Shown: positions 1 to 8,057, numbered from the stretch's first letter. The stretch: DNA of 64,000 nucleotides from Rhodococcus pyridinivorans (GCF_900105195.1 NZ_FNRX01000002.1:496001-560000); one strand, 5' to 3'. The notes: generated by a model from the sequence alone, not told the origin. Numbers and translations are program-made.

Positions 1-1
1 G

Positions 2-805
2 CTCGACACTCCCCTGCCCACCCCCACCGGCTGGACCACGATGGGCGAGGTCGGTGTGGGCGACGAACTCCTCGGCGCCGACGGCCGCCCCGTCCGCGTC
101 CTCGCCGCCACCGAGGTCATGCACGGCCGGCCGTGCTTCGACGTCGTGTTCTCCGACGGCACCGTGATCGTCGCCGACGAGCAGCACCAGTGGCGCACCG
201 GCGACGGCGCGATCCGCACCACGGGCGAACTCGCCGCCACCGCCGACGCCGGGCACACCGTCGCGAACACCGAGGCACTGTCGTTCCCGGCAACAGAGCT
301 GCCCGTCTCCCCCTTCACGCTCGGGGCGTGGCTCGGCGGCCCGTCGTCCGATCCCGAACTGCACATGCGTATCGACGGCGAAGGTGGTTTCACGAGCGCC
401 CTCGTCGCGCTCCGCGCCCACATCCCCGCCGAATACCAGCGGGCATCCGAACCGCAGCGTCGCGAACTCCTCGCGGGTCTGCTCGACGCCGGTGGAGAGA
501 TCGACGACGACGGCACCATCCGGTTCGTCGGCTCGTCCGAGCGTCTGGCGCAGGGCGTCGCCGAACTCCTGTCGGGCCTCGGTTACGCGCCGGTGCTCGA
601 CGGCACCGAGATCTCCTTCACCACCGACGACGACGTCTTCGTCCTGCCCAGCAAGGCCGTGCGGCACAAGGAATGCCGCGCCACCATGCCGCGCGAGCGC
701 CGCATCGTCGCCGTCCGCCCGGTTTCCTCGGTCCCGGTGCGGTGCGTCGAGGTCGACGGCGACCACATGTACCTCGCGGGTCGCGCGATGGTGCCCACAC
801 ACAAC
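2..805 (+). other. Intein 1 in DnaB (P-loop site), class-3-like
   Basis: This protein-splicing element is inserted within the Walker A motif. Its first residues lie upstream. It ends with VPTHN at 791-805 and the +1 extein residue is Ser (806). Three residues match the WCT set of class 3 inteins: Trp in block B (191-193, in HQW), Cys in block F (743-745, in VRCVEV) and Thr in block G (797-799, just before the HN). A LAGLIDADG-type homing endonuclease looks decayed: LGAWLGG and LLAGLLDAGG have Gly where catalytic Asp is expected. The visible part is 268 residues. The class 3 assignment rests on this triad, because the N-terminal residue is not in the window. Confidence 0.85.
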
Positions 806-2488
806 TCCACGCTGAGCATGGACTTCATGCGGTCGTGCTCCATCAAGCACGGCATGGCGTCGGTCATCTTCTCGCTCGAGATGGGCAAGACCGAGATCGT
901 CATGCGTCTGCTGTCCGCGGAGGCGAAGATCAAGCTCGGCGATATGCGATCCGGACGCATGACCGACGACGACTGGACGCGTCTCGCCCGCCGCATGAGC
1001 GAGATCAGCGAAGCGCCGTTGTTCATCGACGACTCACCGAACCTCACGATGATGGAGATCCGCGCAAAAGCGCGGCGGCTCAAGCAGAAACACGACATCC
1101 GTCTCATCGTCATCGACTACCTGCAGCTCATGTCGTCCGGCAAGAAGGTCGAGTCGCGTCAGCAGGAGGTCTCCGAATTCTCGCGTAGCCTCAAGCTTCT
1201 CGCGAAGGAACTCGAGGTTCCGGTCGTCGCGGTGTGTCAGCTCAACCGTGGTCCCGAGCAGCGCACCGACAAGCGGCCGCAGGTCTCCGACCTCCGTGAG
1301 TCGGGCTGCCTGCCGGCGTCCACGCGCATCATGCGCGCCGACACCGGCGCCGAAGTCACGCTCGGCGAGCTGCTCGAGTCGGGTGAACAGCCCCTCGTGT
1401 GGTCGCTCGACGAACGCATGCGGATGGTCGTCCGGCCGATGGTGAAGGTCTTCCCCAGCGGCCGTAAGGAAGTCTTCCGGTTGGAGCTGGCCTCGGGGCG
1501 TCGTGTCGAAGCCACCGCGAACCATCCCTTCCTCACCATCGACGGCTGGATGCCGTTGGGCGAGTTGGTCGCCGGTGAGCGTGTCGCAGTGCCGCGTGCG
1601 GTGCCCGCACCCCTCGACGTGATACCCGCATCCGACGACGAGGTGGCCGTTCTCGCGGACACTGCCGTGGCCGGCCGACTGATCCCCACCCGCGCGTTCT
1701 CACTCCCCAAGGAGCAGGTCGCCGAGCTCGTCTGCCACATCTGGGAAGACAGCGGTGAGGTCGCATGGGACGCAGGCGCTGCCCGCGCCGTCGTCCGCTA
1801 CCGGTCGGCGGAGCGTCGTCTGGCCGACGACCTCGCGCGCCTGCTCCTGCGCATCGGCGTGTTCGCGCGGATCACCGATGCCGTCGAGGGCTGGGACCTC
1901 ACTGTCACCGGGGCGGAGAACCAGGCGGTCTTCCTCCACGACGTGGGCAAGCACGGAACCGCGGCGCAGTGGGTCCTGGCGCAGCTCGGACCGAAGCTCG
2001 TCAAGCACAGCCCCGACACCGTCACCCCCGAGATCGAAGCCGAGCTCGGCGAATTGCTCGCCGTCGAACAGCTCGCTCCGATCGGACCGGTCGCATCCGC
2101 CACCCCGCGCACCACCGAGGGTGCACGCTCGCGGCTCGCCCGGGTCGCCGATGTCCTCGACACGGCCGACATCGACATGGTCGCCACCAACAACGTGTTC
2201 TGGGACGAGATCGTCTCCGTCGCGAGTCTCGGCGAGCGGGACGTCTACGACGGAACGGTGCCCGGCACACACAATTTCGTCGCCGACGGCATCGCGGTGC
2301 ACAACAGCCTCGAGCAGGACGCCGACATGGTCATCCTGCTGCACCGCCCCGACGCCTTCGAGCGCGACGACCCGCGTGGCGGCGAGGCCGACCTCATCGT
2401 CGGCAAGCACCGTAACGGCCCGACCGCGACCATCACCGTTGCCCACCAGCTGCACCTGTCGCGGTTCGTGGACATGGCGCGAGGCTGA
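2..2488 (+). CDS. dnaB: Replicative DNA helicase DnaB, 3' part, carrying two inteins
   Basis: This is the hexameric replicative helicase that unwinds DNA at the fork. The gene enters from upstream, so the N-terminal domain and most of Walker A are missing. The helicase sequence resumes at 806 with STLSMDF, just after the P-loop lysine. Walker B is seen as LIVIDYLQ, followed by the QLNRGPEQR and SDLRESG motifs and a C-terminal part from 2306 (SLEQDADM to the stop). Two in-frame insertions, 2-805 and 1307-2305, are inteins that must splice out to rebuild the ATPase site. Both sit in the most conserved nucleotide-binding motifs, which is typical of intein insertion. The next gene is convergent, 75 bp downstream. 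The helicase identity is very secure. Confidence 0.96.
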   Translation, partial: LDTPLPTPTGWTTMGEVGVGDELLGADGRPVRVLAATEVMHGRPCFDVVFSDGTVIVADEQHQWRTGDGAIRTTGELAATADAGHTVANTEALSFPATELPVSPFTLGAWLGGPSSDPELHMRIDGEGGFTSALVALRAHIPAEYQRASEPQRRELLAGLLDAGGEIDDDGTIRFVGSSERLAQGVAELLSGLGYAPVLDGTEISFTTDDDVFVLPSKAVRHKECRATMPRERRIVAVRPVSSVPVRCVEVDGDHMYLAGRAMVPTHNSTLSMDFMRSCSIKHGMASVIFSLEMGKTEIVMRLLSAEAKIKLGDMRSGRMTDDDWTRLARRMSEISEAPLFIDDSPNLTMMEIRAKARRLKQKHDIRLIVIDYLQLMSSGKKVESRQQEVSEFSRSLKLLAKELEVPVVAVCQLNRGPEQRTDKRPQVSDLRESGCLPASTRIMRADTGAEVTLGELLESGEQPLVWSLDERMRMVVRPMVKVFPSGRKEVFRLELASGRRVEATANHPFLTIDGWMPLGELVAGERVAVPRAVPAPLDVIPASDDEVAVLADTAVAGRLIPTRAFSLPKEQVAELVCHIWEDSGEVAWDAGAARAVVRYRSAERRLADDLARLLLRIGVFARITDAVEGWDLTVTGAENQAVFLHDVGKHGTAAQWVLAQLGPKLVKHSPDTVTPEIEAELGELLAVEQLAPIGPVASATPRTTEGARSRLARVADVLDTADIDMVATNNVFWDEIVSVASLGERDVYDGTVPGTHNFVADGIAVHNSLEQDADMVILLHRPDAFERDDPRGGEADLIVGKHRNGPTATITVAHQLHLSRFVDMARG
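1307..2305 (+). other. Intein 2 in DnaB (after SDLRESG), class 1
   Basis: This is a second, 333-residue protein-splicing element. It begins with Cys1 (CLPASTR), has a block B motif ANHPFLT with the usual His, and ends with FVADGIAVHN followed by a Ser +1 residue. These are the hallmarks of a canonical class 1 intein. The middle region (about residues 100-260) would hold the endonuclease domain, but no clear LAGLIDADG pair is visible, so homing activity is doubtful. The insertion interrupts the conserved DLRESG/SxEQDAD motif of the helicase. Confidence 0.9.
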
Positions 2489-2563
2489 TACGAGTCGTCG
2501 CCCCGCCCGGCGGCGAGGCGACAGATCTCGTCCCGGTTCCGTGATATTCGTAGCGAAAGGCGG

Positions 2564-3064
2564 TCAGCAGCAGGAGGTTACGCCGGTTTTCGGCGTGGAG
2601 TTGTCGTCCTGCTGCTCGTCCGGGGCACCGGTCGTGCAGCATGTTCCGCCGCTGGCTTCCTGCGTGCCGTCGAGATGCTGCGGGCTCGACCCGAAGGTGG
2701 CCGAATCCGCCAGGACGGTGTACACCTCCCACTTCTCCCCTGCCGGACCCGTCACCCACGCCTTGTCTTGCGTGGCGTAGCAACAGGTCGTGCCCATCTC
2801 CTCGTCGGCGAACAGGCCCGCCTCGGTCAATCGGGCGATCTCGGTGTGCACCTTCTCGGACGAGTCGACCTCGACCCCGAGATGGTTGATCGTGCCGCCC
2901 TTGCCCGGGTTCTCGAACAGCACCAGCTTCAACGGCGGATCGGCGATCGCGAAGTTGGCGTAGCCCGGTTCGAGCTTGGCCGGTTCGGTGCCGAACAGTG
3001 TCGAGTAGAAGGCGACCGCTTCGGGCAGGTCGTCGACGTCGAGGGCGAACTGGATGCGTGACAT
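2564..3064 (-). CDS. arsI: ArsI/CadI-family glyoxalase-fold protein (C-As lyase-like)
   Basis: This 166-residue vicinal-oxygen-chelate protein resembles mycobacterial CadI and the organoarsenical C-As lyase ArsI, which demethylates trivalent methylarsenicals. Putative metal ligands are Gln5, His61 (NHLGVEV) and Glu113 (KWEVYTV). The adjacent pair Cys94-Cys95 fits the thiol site that binds the arsenical in ArsI. The C-terminus carries further Cys pairs (TCC near 150, final SCC). The start is chosen at 3064 because a GGAGG stands just upstream; earlier in-frame starts have none. It is divergent from an ArsR gene, with operator-like palindromes between them. ArsI and the cadmium-induced CadI are hard to tell apart by sequence alone. 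Confidence 0.85.
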   Translation of the reverse strand: MSRIQFALDVDDLPEAVAFYSTLFGTEPAKLEPGYANFAIADPPLKLVLFENPGKGGTINHLGVEVDSSEKVHTEIARLTEAGLFADEEMGTTCCYATQDKAWVTGPAGEKWEVYTVLADSATFGSSPQHLDGTQEASGGTCCTTGAPDEQQDDNSTPKTGVTSCC

Positions 3065-3080
3065 GACTGCCTCCACCTGT

Positions 3081-3095
3081 GTGACATATATCGAA
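3081..3095. promoter_or_regulatory. ArsR-type operator copy 1 (imperfect)
   Basis: GTGACATATATCGAA matches the palindrome TTGACATATGTCGAA at 13 of 15 positions. It lies 17 bp upstream of the ArsI-like start, where a bound ArsR would block transcription. Copies 2 and 3 lie at 3122-3136 and 7200-7214. Confidence 0.6.
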
Positions 3096-3121
3096 TTACC
3101 GCCCACAGGATGCTCCTGTAT

Positions 3122-3136
3122 TTCGACATATGTCAA
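3122..3136. promoter_or_regulatory. ArsR-type operator copy 2
   Basis: TTCGACATATGTCAA is a near-perfect palindrome (core GACATATGTC). It sits just upstream of the ArsR gene, overlapping its likely -35 region. A TTAGGC about 8 nt before the ATG could be the -10, which would give a leaderless arsR mRNA. Confidence 0.65.
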
Positions 3137-3157
3137 GAAGGTGGTTAGGCTCGAATC

Positions 3158-3517
3158 ATGCCGAAAGCGCTGCCCGTGATCGATGTCCGCGCCCCGATCT
3201 GCTGCGCTCCGGTATCGGCTGCGCCGATGCGCGACGACGCCGCCCTCGAGGTCGCGTTGCGGTTGAAGGCCCTGGCCGATCCGGTGCGCATCAAACTCGT
3301 GTCGATCCTGCTCACCGCCGACGAAGGTGCGGTGTGCACGTGCGATCTTGCCGCCGGTGTGGATCTGGCGGAATCCACGGTGAGTCATCACCTCGGACAA
3401 CTACGCAAGGCGGGCATGGTCGAATCCGAGCGACGCGGGATGAACGTCTATCACCGTGCCCGCGCCGAGTCCCTCGAGGCGCTCAGGGTCGTCCTGGATC
3501 CGAACTGCTGCCGCTGA
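3158..3517 (+). CDS. arsR: ArsR-family metalloregulator
   Basis: This 119-residue winged-helix repressor would derepress the arsenic genes on binding trivalent arsenic or a similar thiophilic metal. The HTH is seen in DLAESTVSHHLGQLRKAGM (about residues 68-86). Candidate metal thiols are Cys15-Cys16 near the N-terminus, the CTC of VCTCDL before the recognition helix, and the C-terminal Cys pair. It is divergent from the ArsI-like gene with two operator-like palindromes between them, and is followed by a TrpF-like gene 48 bp downstream. The family is certain; the exact inducer is inferred from context. Confidence 0.88.
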   Translation: MPKALPVIDVRAPICCAPVSAAPMRDDAALEVALRLKALADPVRIKLVSILLTADEGAVCTCDLAAGVDLAESTVSHHLGQLRKAGMVESERRGMNVYHRARAESLEALRVVLDPNCCR

Positions 3518-3565
3518 CGGTCGCACACATATCCTCGAGGTGGAGAAGCGGCGAGGAAGGTAGTG

Positions 3566-4171
3566 ATGACGTTCATCAAGATGTGCGGACTGCAGGACGA
3601 GGCGACGGTCGATCTCGCCGTCGAACTGGGCGTCGACGCGGTCGGTTTCGTTCTCGTGAAGAGCCCTCGTCGCATCTCCCCCGAGCGGGCCGCGACGCTC
3701 CGCACCCGTGTGCCGGCGGGAACACTCGCCGTCGGCGTCTATGTGAATGCGTCCCTCGACGAGATCATCGCGACGGCCCGGGCCGCGAATCTCGATCACG
3801 TCCAGGTGCACGACCTGCGGTCGGCCGACGACGTGCGCGTGCTGCACGACGCGGGATTCACGGTGATCCGCGCGATCAACACCGGAGGAGCCGAGGCGCT
3901 GTCGGAGGACTTCGGCGCCGACCTGTTGCTCGTCGACGGCGCAGTCGCCGGTGCAGGGAAGACATGGGACTGGCAGGACCGCAGTGCCTTGCCGTCCGGC
4001 CGGTGGGTCCTTGCGGGCGGGCTGAACCCCGACAACGTGGAGAGGGCACTTTCCACGTCCGGGGCGTGGGGTGTCGACGTCTCCAGCGGCATCGAGGCCG
4101 AACGCGGCGTCAAGGATCCGGGTCTCATGCGGGCGTTCGCGCAGGCGGTCCGGAGAAACGCCCCTGAGTGA
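3566..4171 (+). CDS. TrpF-like phosphoribosylanthranilate isomerase family protein
   Basis: This is a 201-residue (beta/alpha)8 protein of the N-(5'-phosphoribosyl)anthranilate isomerase family. The family catalytic pair is present: Cys in IKMCGLQ near the N-terminus and Asp in LLVDGAVAG. The SPRRIS phosphate-binding arginines and the C-terminal LAGGLNPDNV and GVDVSSGIE motifs are also there. The usual GGTG loop is altered to AGAGKTWDW. The ATG at 3566 is preferred over the GTG at 3563 because of its distance from GAGGAAGG. No other trp gene is nearby, and actinobacteria normally use PriA for this step, so its role is open. It may share transcripts with arsR. Confidence 0.75.
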   Translation: MTFIKMCGLQDEATVDLAVELGVDAVGFVLVKSPRRISPERAATLRTRVPAGTLAVGVYVNASLDEIIATARAANLDHVQVHDLRSADDVRVLHDAGFTVIRAINTGGAEALSEDFGADLLLVDGAVAGAGKTWDWQDRSALPSGRWVLAGGLNPDNVERALSTSGAWGVDVSSGIEAERGVKDPGLMRAFAQAVRRNAPE

Positions 4172-4194
4172 CCCGTCCGGGGGATCCGGCGGCG

Positions 4195-5145
4195 TCAGTG
4201 CGCGGCGTCGGCCTTCTTCCGCCGCGGGATCAGGTGCATGATCAGCACGACGATCGCACCCACGATCAGGCCCACCAGAGCGGATGCCACGGTCCCCGCG
4301 GTCCACGACAACACGCCGCCGAATCCGCCGTGCACGAGGTCGCCGAACCAGTGCTCGAGATCGTGCAGACGATCGGCAGGCCAATGGAATCCGGCCTCGC
4401 CGACATTGACGAGCAGGATGTGCCCACCGACCCACAGCATGGCGGCGATCCCGACCACGGTGAGAACGGTCATCAGCTTCGGCATCGCCGTCACGAGACC
4501 GCGACCGACGCGCTGAGCGAAAGTGGACTTCCGTTTCGCGAGCGCCAGGCCGACGTCGTCCATCTTCACGATCAGGGCGACCACGCCGTACACCAGGACG
4601 GTGATGAGGACGGCGACGACGATGAGGACGAGCAGGCGAGTCAGGAAGGGTTCGTCCTCGACGGAGGCCAGCGAGATCACCATGATCTCGGCGGACAGGA
4701 TCAGGTCGGTGCGGATCGCCCCGCCGATCATGGCCTTCTCGAACTCGGGGCCCTTCTCCGCTGCGGTGGCCTCTTTTTCGTGGTGTCCGCCGGTGAGCGC
4801 TTCGTAGACCTTCTCGGCGCCCTCGTAGCAGAGGAACAGACCGCCGGCGATGAGCAGATACGGCAGGGCCTGCGGGAGGAACTGACTCAGGATCATCGCG
4901 ACCGGCAGGATGATCAGAAGCTTGTTGCGGATCGACCCGATCGCGATCTTGCGGATGATCGGCAGTTCGCGATCGGGGGTGAACCCGTGCACGTAGCGGG
5001 GGGTGACGGCCGTGTCGTCGACGACCACTCCCGCTGCCTTGACGCTCGCCCTGCCGGCTGCAGCGCCGATGTCGTCTATGGATGCCGCGGCTGCCTTCGC
5101 AAGTACCGCGACGTCGTCCAGAAGGGCGACGAGACCACCAGCCAC
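4195..5145 (-). CDS. DUF808 family inner-membrane protein
   Basis: This 316-residue integral membrane protein is related to E. coli YedI (DUF808), whose function is unknown. The family N-terminal signature (AGGLVALLDDVAVLAK, then ASIDDIG) is present. Several hydrophobic segments follow, for example LLIILPVAMILSQFLPQALPYLLIAGGLFL, LLVLIVVAVLITVLVYGVVAL and the C-terminal LVGLIVGAIVVLIMHL. It ends in a basic tail RRKKADAAH. A GTG start at 5145 is chosen because GGGAGG stands 6 nt upstream and the family begins at this point; an in-frame ATG at 5190 would add 15 unconserved residues. It lies between the two arsenic modules, but no link to arsenic is visible. Confidence 0.85.
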   Translation of the reverse strand: MAGGLVALLDDVAVLAKAAAASIDDIGAAAGRASVKAAGVVVDDTAVTPRYVHGFTPDRELPIIRKIAIGSIRNKLLIILPVAMILSQFLPQALPYLLIAGGLFLCYEGAEKVYEALTGGHHEKEATAAEKGPEFEKAMIGGAIRTDLILSAEIMVISLASVEDEPFLTRLLVLIVVAVLITVLVYGVVALIVKMDDVGLALAKRKSTFAQRVGRGLVTAMPKLMTVLTVVGIAAMLWVGGHILLVNVGEAGFHWPADRLHDLEHWFGDLVHGGFGGVLSWTAGTVASALVGLIVGAIVVLIMHLIPRRKKADAAH

Positions 5146-5350
5146 GGGAACCTCCCACAGTTCGGCTGCACCGAGCCGATCGACCGACACGCGATTACGA
5201 GTCGTCTCAGAACGCTACCGGACCTGCGATGACGTGCAACGCGGTGTCCGGAGCAGGTCGGGGACGACGTGCGTCCACACCGAGTGCCCTACATGGGCGC
5301 CCAGCGTGACAGACCTGTGGGTACCCGGTGGATGCGGTTACCGAACTCGA

Positions 5351-5758
5351 TCATGTCGGCGATGTCAGTTCGGCGATCAACGCCTCGACCTTCGCCCGGA
5401 TCTCGTCACGGATCGGACGCACGGCGTCGAGCCCTCGTCCGGCCGGGTCGTCGAGCACCCAGTCCCGGTAGGACGTACCGGGGAATACCGGGCAGGTGTC
5501 GCCGCACCCCATCGTGATCACGACGTCGGAGGTCTGCACGGCGTCGGCGGTGAGGATCTTCGGGTTCTCGCCGGAGATGTCGATTCCGACCTCGGCCATC
5601 GCCGCGACCGCAGCAGGGTTCACCTCCTCGGCGGGTGCGGACCCGGCGGAACGGACTGTGATGCGATCCCCTGCGAGGCGACTCAGGAACCCGGCGGCCA
5701 TCTGGGACCGTCCGGCATTGTGCACGCACACGAACAACACGGACGGAACGGCGGTCAC
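5351..5758 (-). CDS. arsC: Arsenate reductase, thiol/low-molecular-weight phosphatase type
   Basis: This 135-residue cytoplasmic enzyme would reduce arsenate to arsenite for export by Acr3. The phosphate-type loop CVHNAGRS (Cys11 x5 Arg17) is intact, as is a second Cys motif MGCGDTCPVFPG. In Corynebacterium and mycobacteria such enzymes use mycothiol and mycoredoxin as reductant, which is the likely case here. The GTG start overlaps the acr3 stop by 4 bp (GTGA), which indicates translational coupling in an arsR-acr3-arsC operon. Confidence 0.9.
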   Translation of the reverse strand: MTAVPSVLFVCVHNAGRSQMAAGFLSRLAGDRITVRSAGSAPAEEVNPAAVAAMAEVGIDISGENPKILTADAVQTSDVVITMGCGDTCPVFPGTSYRDWVLDDPAGRGLDAVRPIRDEIRAKVEALIAELTSPT

Positions 5759-6834
5759 GACGCACCTCCGGCACGGGCGACGAAACGGGTGCGCAGGGCC
5801 AGAGCGACGTACACGAGTGCGACGAGGACGGGCACTTCGATGAGGGGGCCGACGACTCCCGCCAGTGCCTGTCCGGACGCGACCCCGAACGTGCCGATCG
5901 CGACGGCGATGGCGAGTTCGAAGTTGTTGCCCGCGGCGGTGAAGGCGAGTGTGGTGGTGCGTTCGTAGCCGAGTCCTACTGCAGCGCCGAAGAGATACCC
6001 GCTCCCCCACATGATCGCGAAGTACGCCAGCAGGGGCAGCGCGATGCGTACGACGTCGAGTGGTCGCGAGGTGATCTGTTCACCCTGCAGCGCGAACAGG
6101 ACCACGATGGTGAACAGCAGTCCGTACAGCGCCCACGGTCCGATGCGCGGCAGGAAGGTCTGCTCGTACCAGCTGCGGCCCTTCGCCTTCTCGCCGAATC
6201 GACGAGTGAGGAAACCGGCGACGAGCGGGATCCCGAGAAAGATCAGCACGGATTTCGCGATCTCCCACGGGGAGACGTCGAGACCGGTCTGCTCGAGGCC
6301 GAGCCATCCGGGCAGCACCGACAGGTAGAACCAGCCGAGAGCGGCGAACATGATCACCTGGAAGACCGAGTTGATCGCGACCAGCACGGCTGCGGCTTCC
6401 CGGTCGCCGCAGGCGAGGTCGTTCCAGATGATGACCATGGCGATGCAGCGCGCGAGGCCGACGATGATCAGGCCGGTGCGGTATTCGGGCAGATCCGGCA
6501 GCATCAGCCAGGCGAGTGCGAACATCAGTGCGGGTCCGAGGATCCAGTTGAGGATCAGCGACGAGATCAACAGGGTGCGGTCGCCGGTGACCGTGTCGAG
6601 ACGGTCGTAGCGCACCTTCGCCAGCACCGGGTACATCATGATCAGCAAGCCGAGGGCGATCGGCAGCGAGATCCCGTCGATCTCGATGAAACCCAGGGCT
6701 TCTCCGAGTCCGGGAATCATGCGGCCGAGCAGCAGGCCGACGACGATGGCGGTGCCGATCCACACGGGAAGGAAGCGGTCGAGTGTCGACATCCTGCCCA
6801 TCACGGGAGTGTCCACCGCAGTTCGCTCACTCAT
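5755..6834 (-). CDS. acr3: Acr3-type arsenite efflux permease
   Basis: This 359-residue, roughly ten-helix carrier exports arsenite. Hallmarks are the conserved Cys130 in GLARCIAMVIIWND of the central helix, the preceding ILNWILGPALMF segment, and AAGNNFELAIAVAIG near the C-terminus. The ATG at 6834 overlaps the arsR stop (ATGA), and the gene end overlaps arsC. It is the middle gene of a coupled three-gene operon whose upstream region carries the third operator copy. Confidence 0.95.
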   Translation of the reverse strand: MSERTAVDTPVMGRMSTLDRFLPVWIGTAIVVGLLLGRMIPGLGEALGFIEIDGISLPIALGLLIMMYPVLAKVRYDRLDTVTGDRTLLISSLILNWILGPALMFALAWLMLPDLPEYRTGLIIVGLARCIAMVIIWNDLACGDREAAAVLVAINSVFQVIMFAALGWFYLSVLPGWLGLEQTGLDVSPWEIAKSVLIFLGIPLVAGFLTRRFGEKAKGRSWYEQTFLPRIGPWALYGLLFTIVVLFALQGEQITSRPLDVVRIALPLLAYFAIMWGSGYLFGAAVGLGYERTTTLAFTAAGNNFELAIAVAIGTFGVASGQALAGVVGPLIEVPVLVALVYVALALRTRFVARAGGAS

Positions 6835-7190
6835 GCGGGTACCTCGGTCGGCTCGATCCCGAGTACATCGGAGAGTTGCCGTAGTGCAGCCGGAACCACC
6901 CGGTAGTACACCCAGGTGCCGCGACGCTCGCACTCGAGCAGGGCTGCCTCGCGCAGAACTCTGAGGTGGTGCGAGATCGTCGGTTGGGACAGATCGAACG
7001 ATCCCGAGATGTCGCATACGCACGCCTCACCGCCGGCATGGCTCGCGACGAGCGACAGCAACCGCAGACGCACCGGATCGCCGAGGGCCTTGAACATCCG
7101 GGCGAGGTCGACGGCGCGATCGCCCGTCAGGGGTTGGCGCACGAGCGGAGAGCAGCAGGCGTCGTCACCCGCGAGATCTTGATTCGACAC
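6831..7190 (-). CDS. arsR: ArsR-family repressor of the acr3-arsC operon
   Basis: This is a 119-residue winged-helix regulator. The HTH region reads DLSQPTISHHLRVLREAAL, preceded by ACVCDI, the classical arsenite-binding ELCVCDL-like site. An additional Cys pair lies at residues 12-13 (DACCSPL). The GTG start at 7190 has no clear Shine-Dalgarno sequence, so the message may be leaderless. The palindrome TTGACAGATGTCGAA lies 10 bp upstream and matches the operators of the ArsI module, which suggests cross-regulation by the two repressors. Confidence 0.92.
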   Translation of the reverse strand: MSNQDLAGDDACCSPLVRQPLTGDRAVDLARMFKALGDPVRLRLLSLVASHAGGEACVCDISGSFDLSQPTISHHLRVLREAALLECERRGTWVYYRVVPAALRQLSDVLGIEPTEVPA

Positions 7191-7199
7191 ACGTCTATA

Positions 7200-7214
7200 T
7201 TGACAGATGTCGAA
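7200..7214. promoter_or_regulatory. ArsR-type operator copy 3
   Basis: TTGACAGATGTCGAA is a palindrome (GACAGATGTC core) immediately upstream of the arsR-acr3-arsC operon. It differs from the reverse complement of the 3122-3136 site by a single base. Confidence 0.65.
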
Positions 7215-7271
7215 TCTACGGACGGATCCGGATGGTGAAGCTGCCCGGATCGGACACGGAACAATGGCGGC

Positions 7272-8030
7272 ATGGCCAACTCGCCGTCCGGTGACTCGAT
7301 GCTCGACCGCGTCGTCCGCATCCTCGAGTCGTTCGACGACACCCAACCCCGCCTGACGGTCGGGAGTCTCGCCCGCAGGTCCGGCATCCCGCAGGCCACG
7401 ACCTACCGGCTCGTCGGCGAGCTGGTGCAACACGGTCTGCTCACCCGGGACGACGACGGCCGGGTACGGCTCGGTCTGCGCCTGTGGGAACTCGTCGCGC
7501 GCAGTGCACCCGCGCGCGATCTGCGGGAGTCGGCGCTGCCCTTTCTGCAGGACGTGCAGTCGGTGGTGCACCAGCACACCCAGCTCGCGGTCCTGCAGGA
7601 CGACGAGGTCCTCGTCCTCGAACGGCTGTCGGCGTCCGATTCGGTGGTCAACCAGGCCTCGGTCGCGCGTCGGCTCCCCGTCCACGACACGTCGCTGGGC
7701 ATGTCGATGCTCGCGTTCTCACCTGCGGAGGTGCAGGAAACCTATCGGCGACGACATCCCGAGGTGGAGAAGCGTTTCGCTGCGACGACGAGAGATTTCC
7801 GTCGCGCGCTCGCGGAGGTCCGCCGGCGGGGTTATGCGCGCTTCGACGGTGTGCTCGACGAGGGCACCACGGGCATCGCGGTGCCCGTCCTCGCGCGGTC
7901 GGGTCATGCCCTGGCGGCGCTCGGCGTGGTGGTGCCCACCGGTGCGTCCCGGCAACAGGCCGTCGTGCCCGTCCTCATGGCCGCTGCCCGCGGCATCGCG
8001 CGCGGAGTCGGCGAGCGTCCCCCGGACTGA
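7272..8030 (+). CDS. IclR-family regulator, probable PobR
   Basis: This 252-residue protein has an N-terminal winged HTH (LTVGSLARRSGIPQATTYRLVGELVQHGLL, about residues 28-57) and a C-terminal IclR effector domain containing LPVHDTSLGMSML and GTTGIAVPVLA. It is encoded 104 bp upstream of pobA in the same direction. IclR proteins commonly control protocatechuate and 4-hydroxybenzoate genes in actinobacteria, so regulation of pobA is a good inference. The start ATG follows a short purine-rich stretch and begins with the usual SMLDRVVRILESF helix a few residues in. Confidence 0.85.
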   Translation: MANSPSGDSMLDRVVRILESFDDTQPRLTVGSLARRSGIPQATTYRLVGELVQHGLLTRDDDGRVRLGLRLWELVARSAPARDLRESALPFLQDVQSVVHQHTQLAVLQDDEVLVLERLSASDSVVNQASVARRLPVHDTSLGMSMLAFSPAEVQETYRRRHPEVEKRFAATTRDFRRALAEVRRRGYARFDGVLDEGTTGIAVPVLARSGHALAALGVVVPTGASRQQAVVPVLMAAARGIARGVGERPPD

Positions 8031-8040
8031 CCCAATCGTT

Positions 8041-8057
8041 TTCTCATTGAACGAGAA
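8041..8057. promoter_or_regulatory. Perfect inverted repeat upstream of pobA
   Basis: TTCTCATTGAACGAGAA has 5-bp arms around a 7-nt centre. It lies between the IclR gene and pobA, 76 bp upstream of the pobA ATG. It fits a regulator operator for pobA. The arms are short, so chance cannot be excluded. Confidence 0.45.

Noticed and set aside
1034..2455. Long open frames antisense to dnaB
   Set aside because: They are mirror frames of high-GC codon bias with no motifs or ribosome sites.
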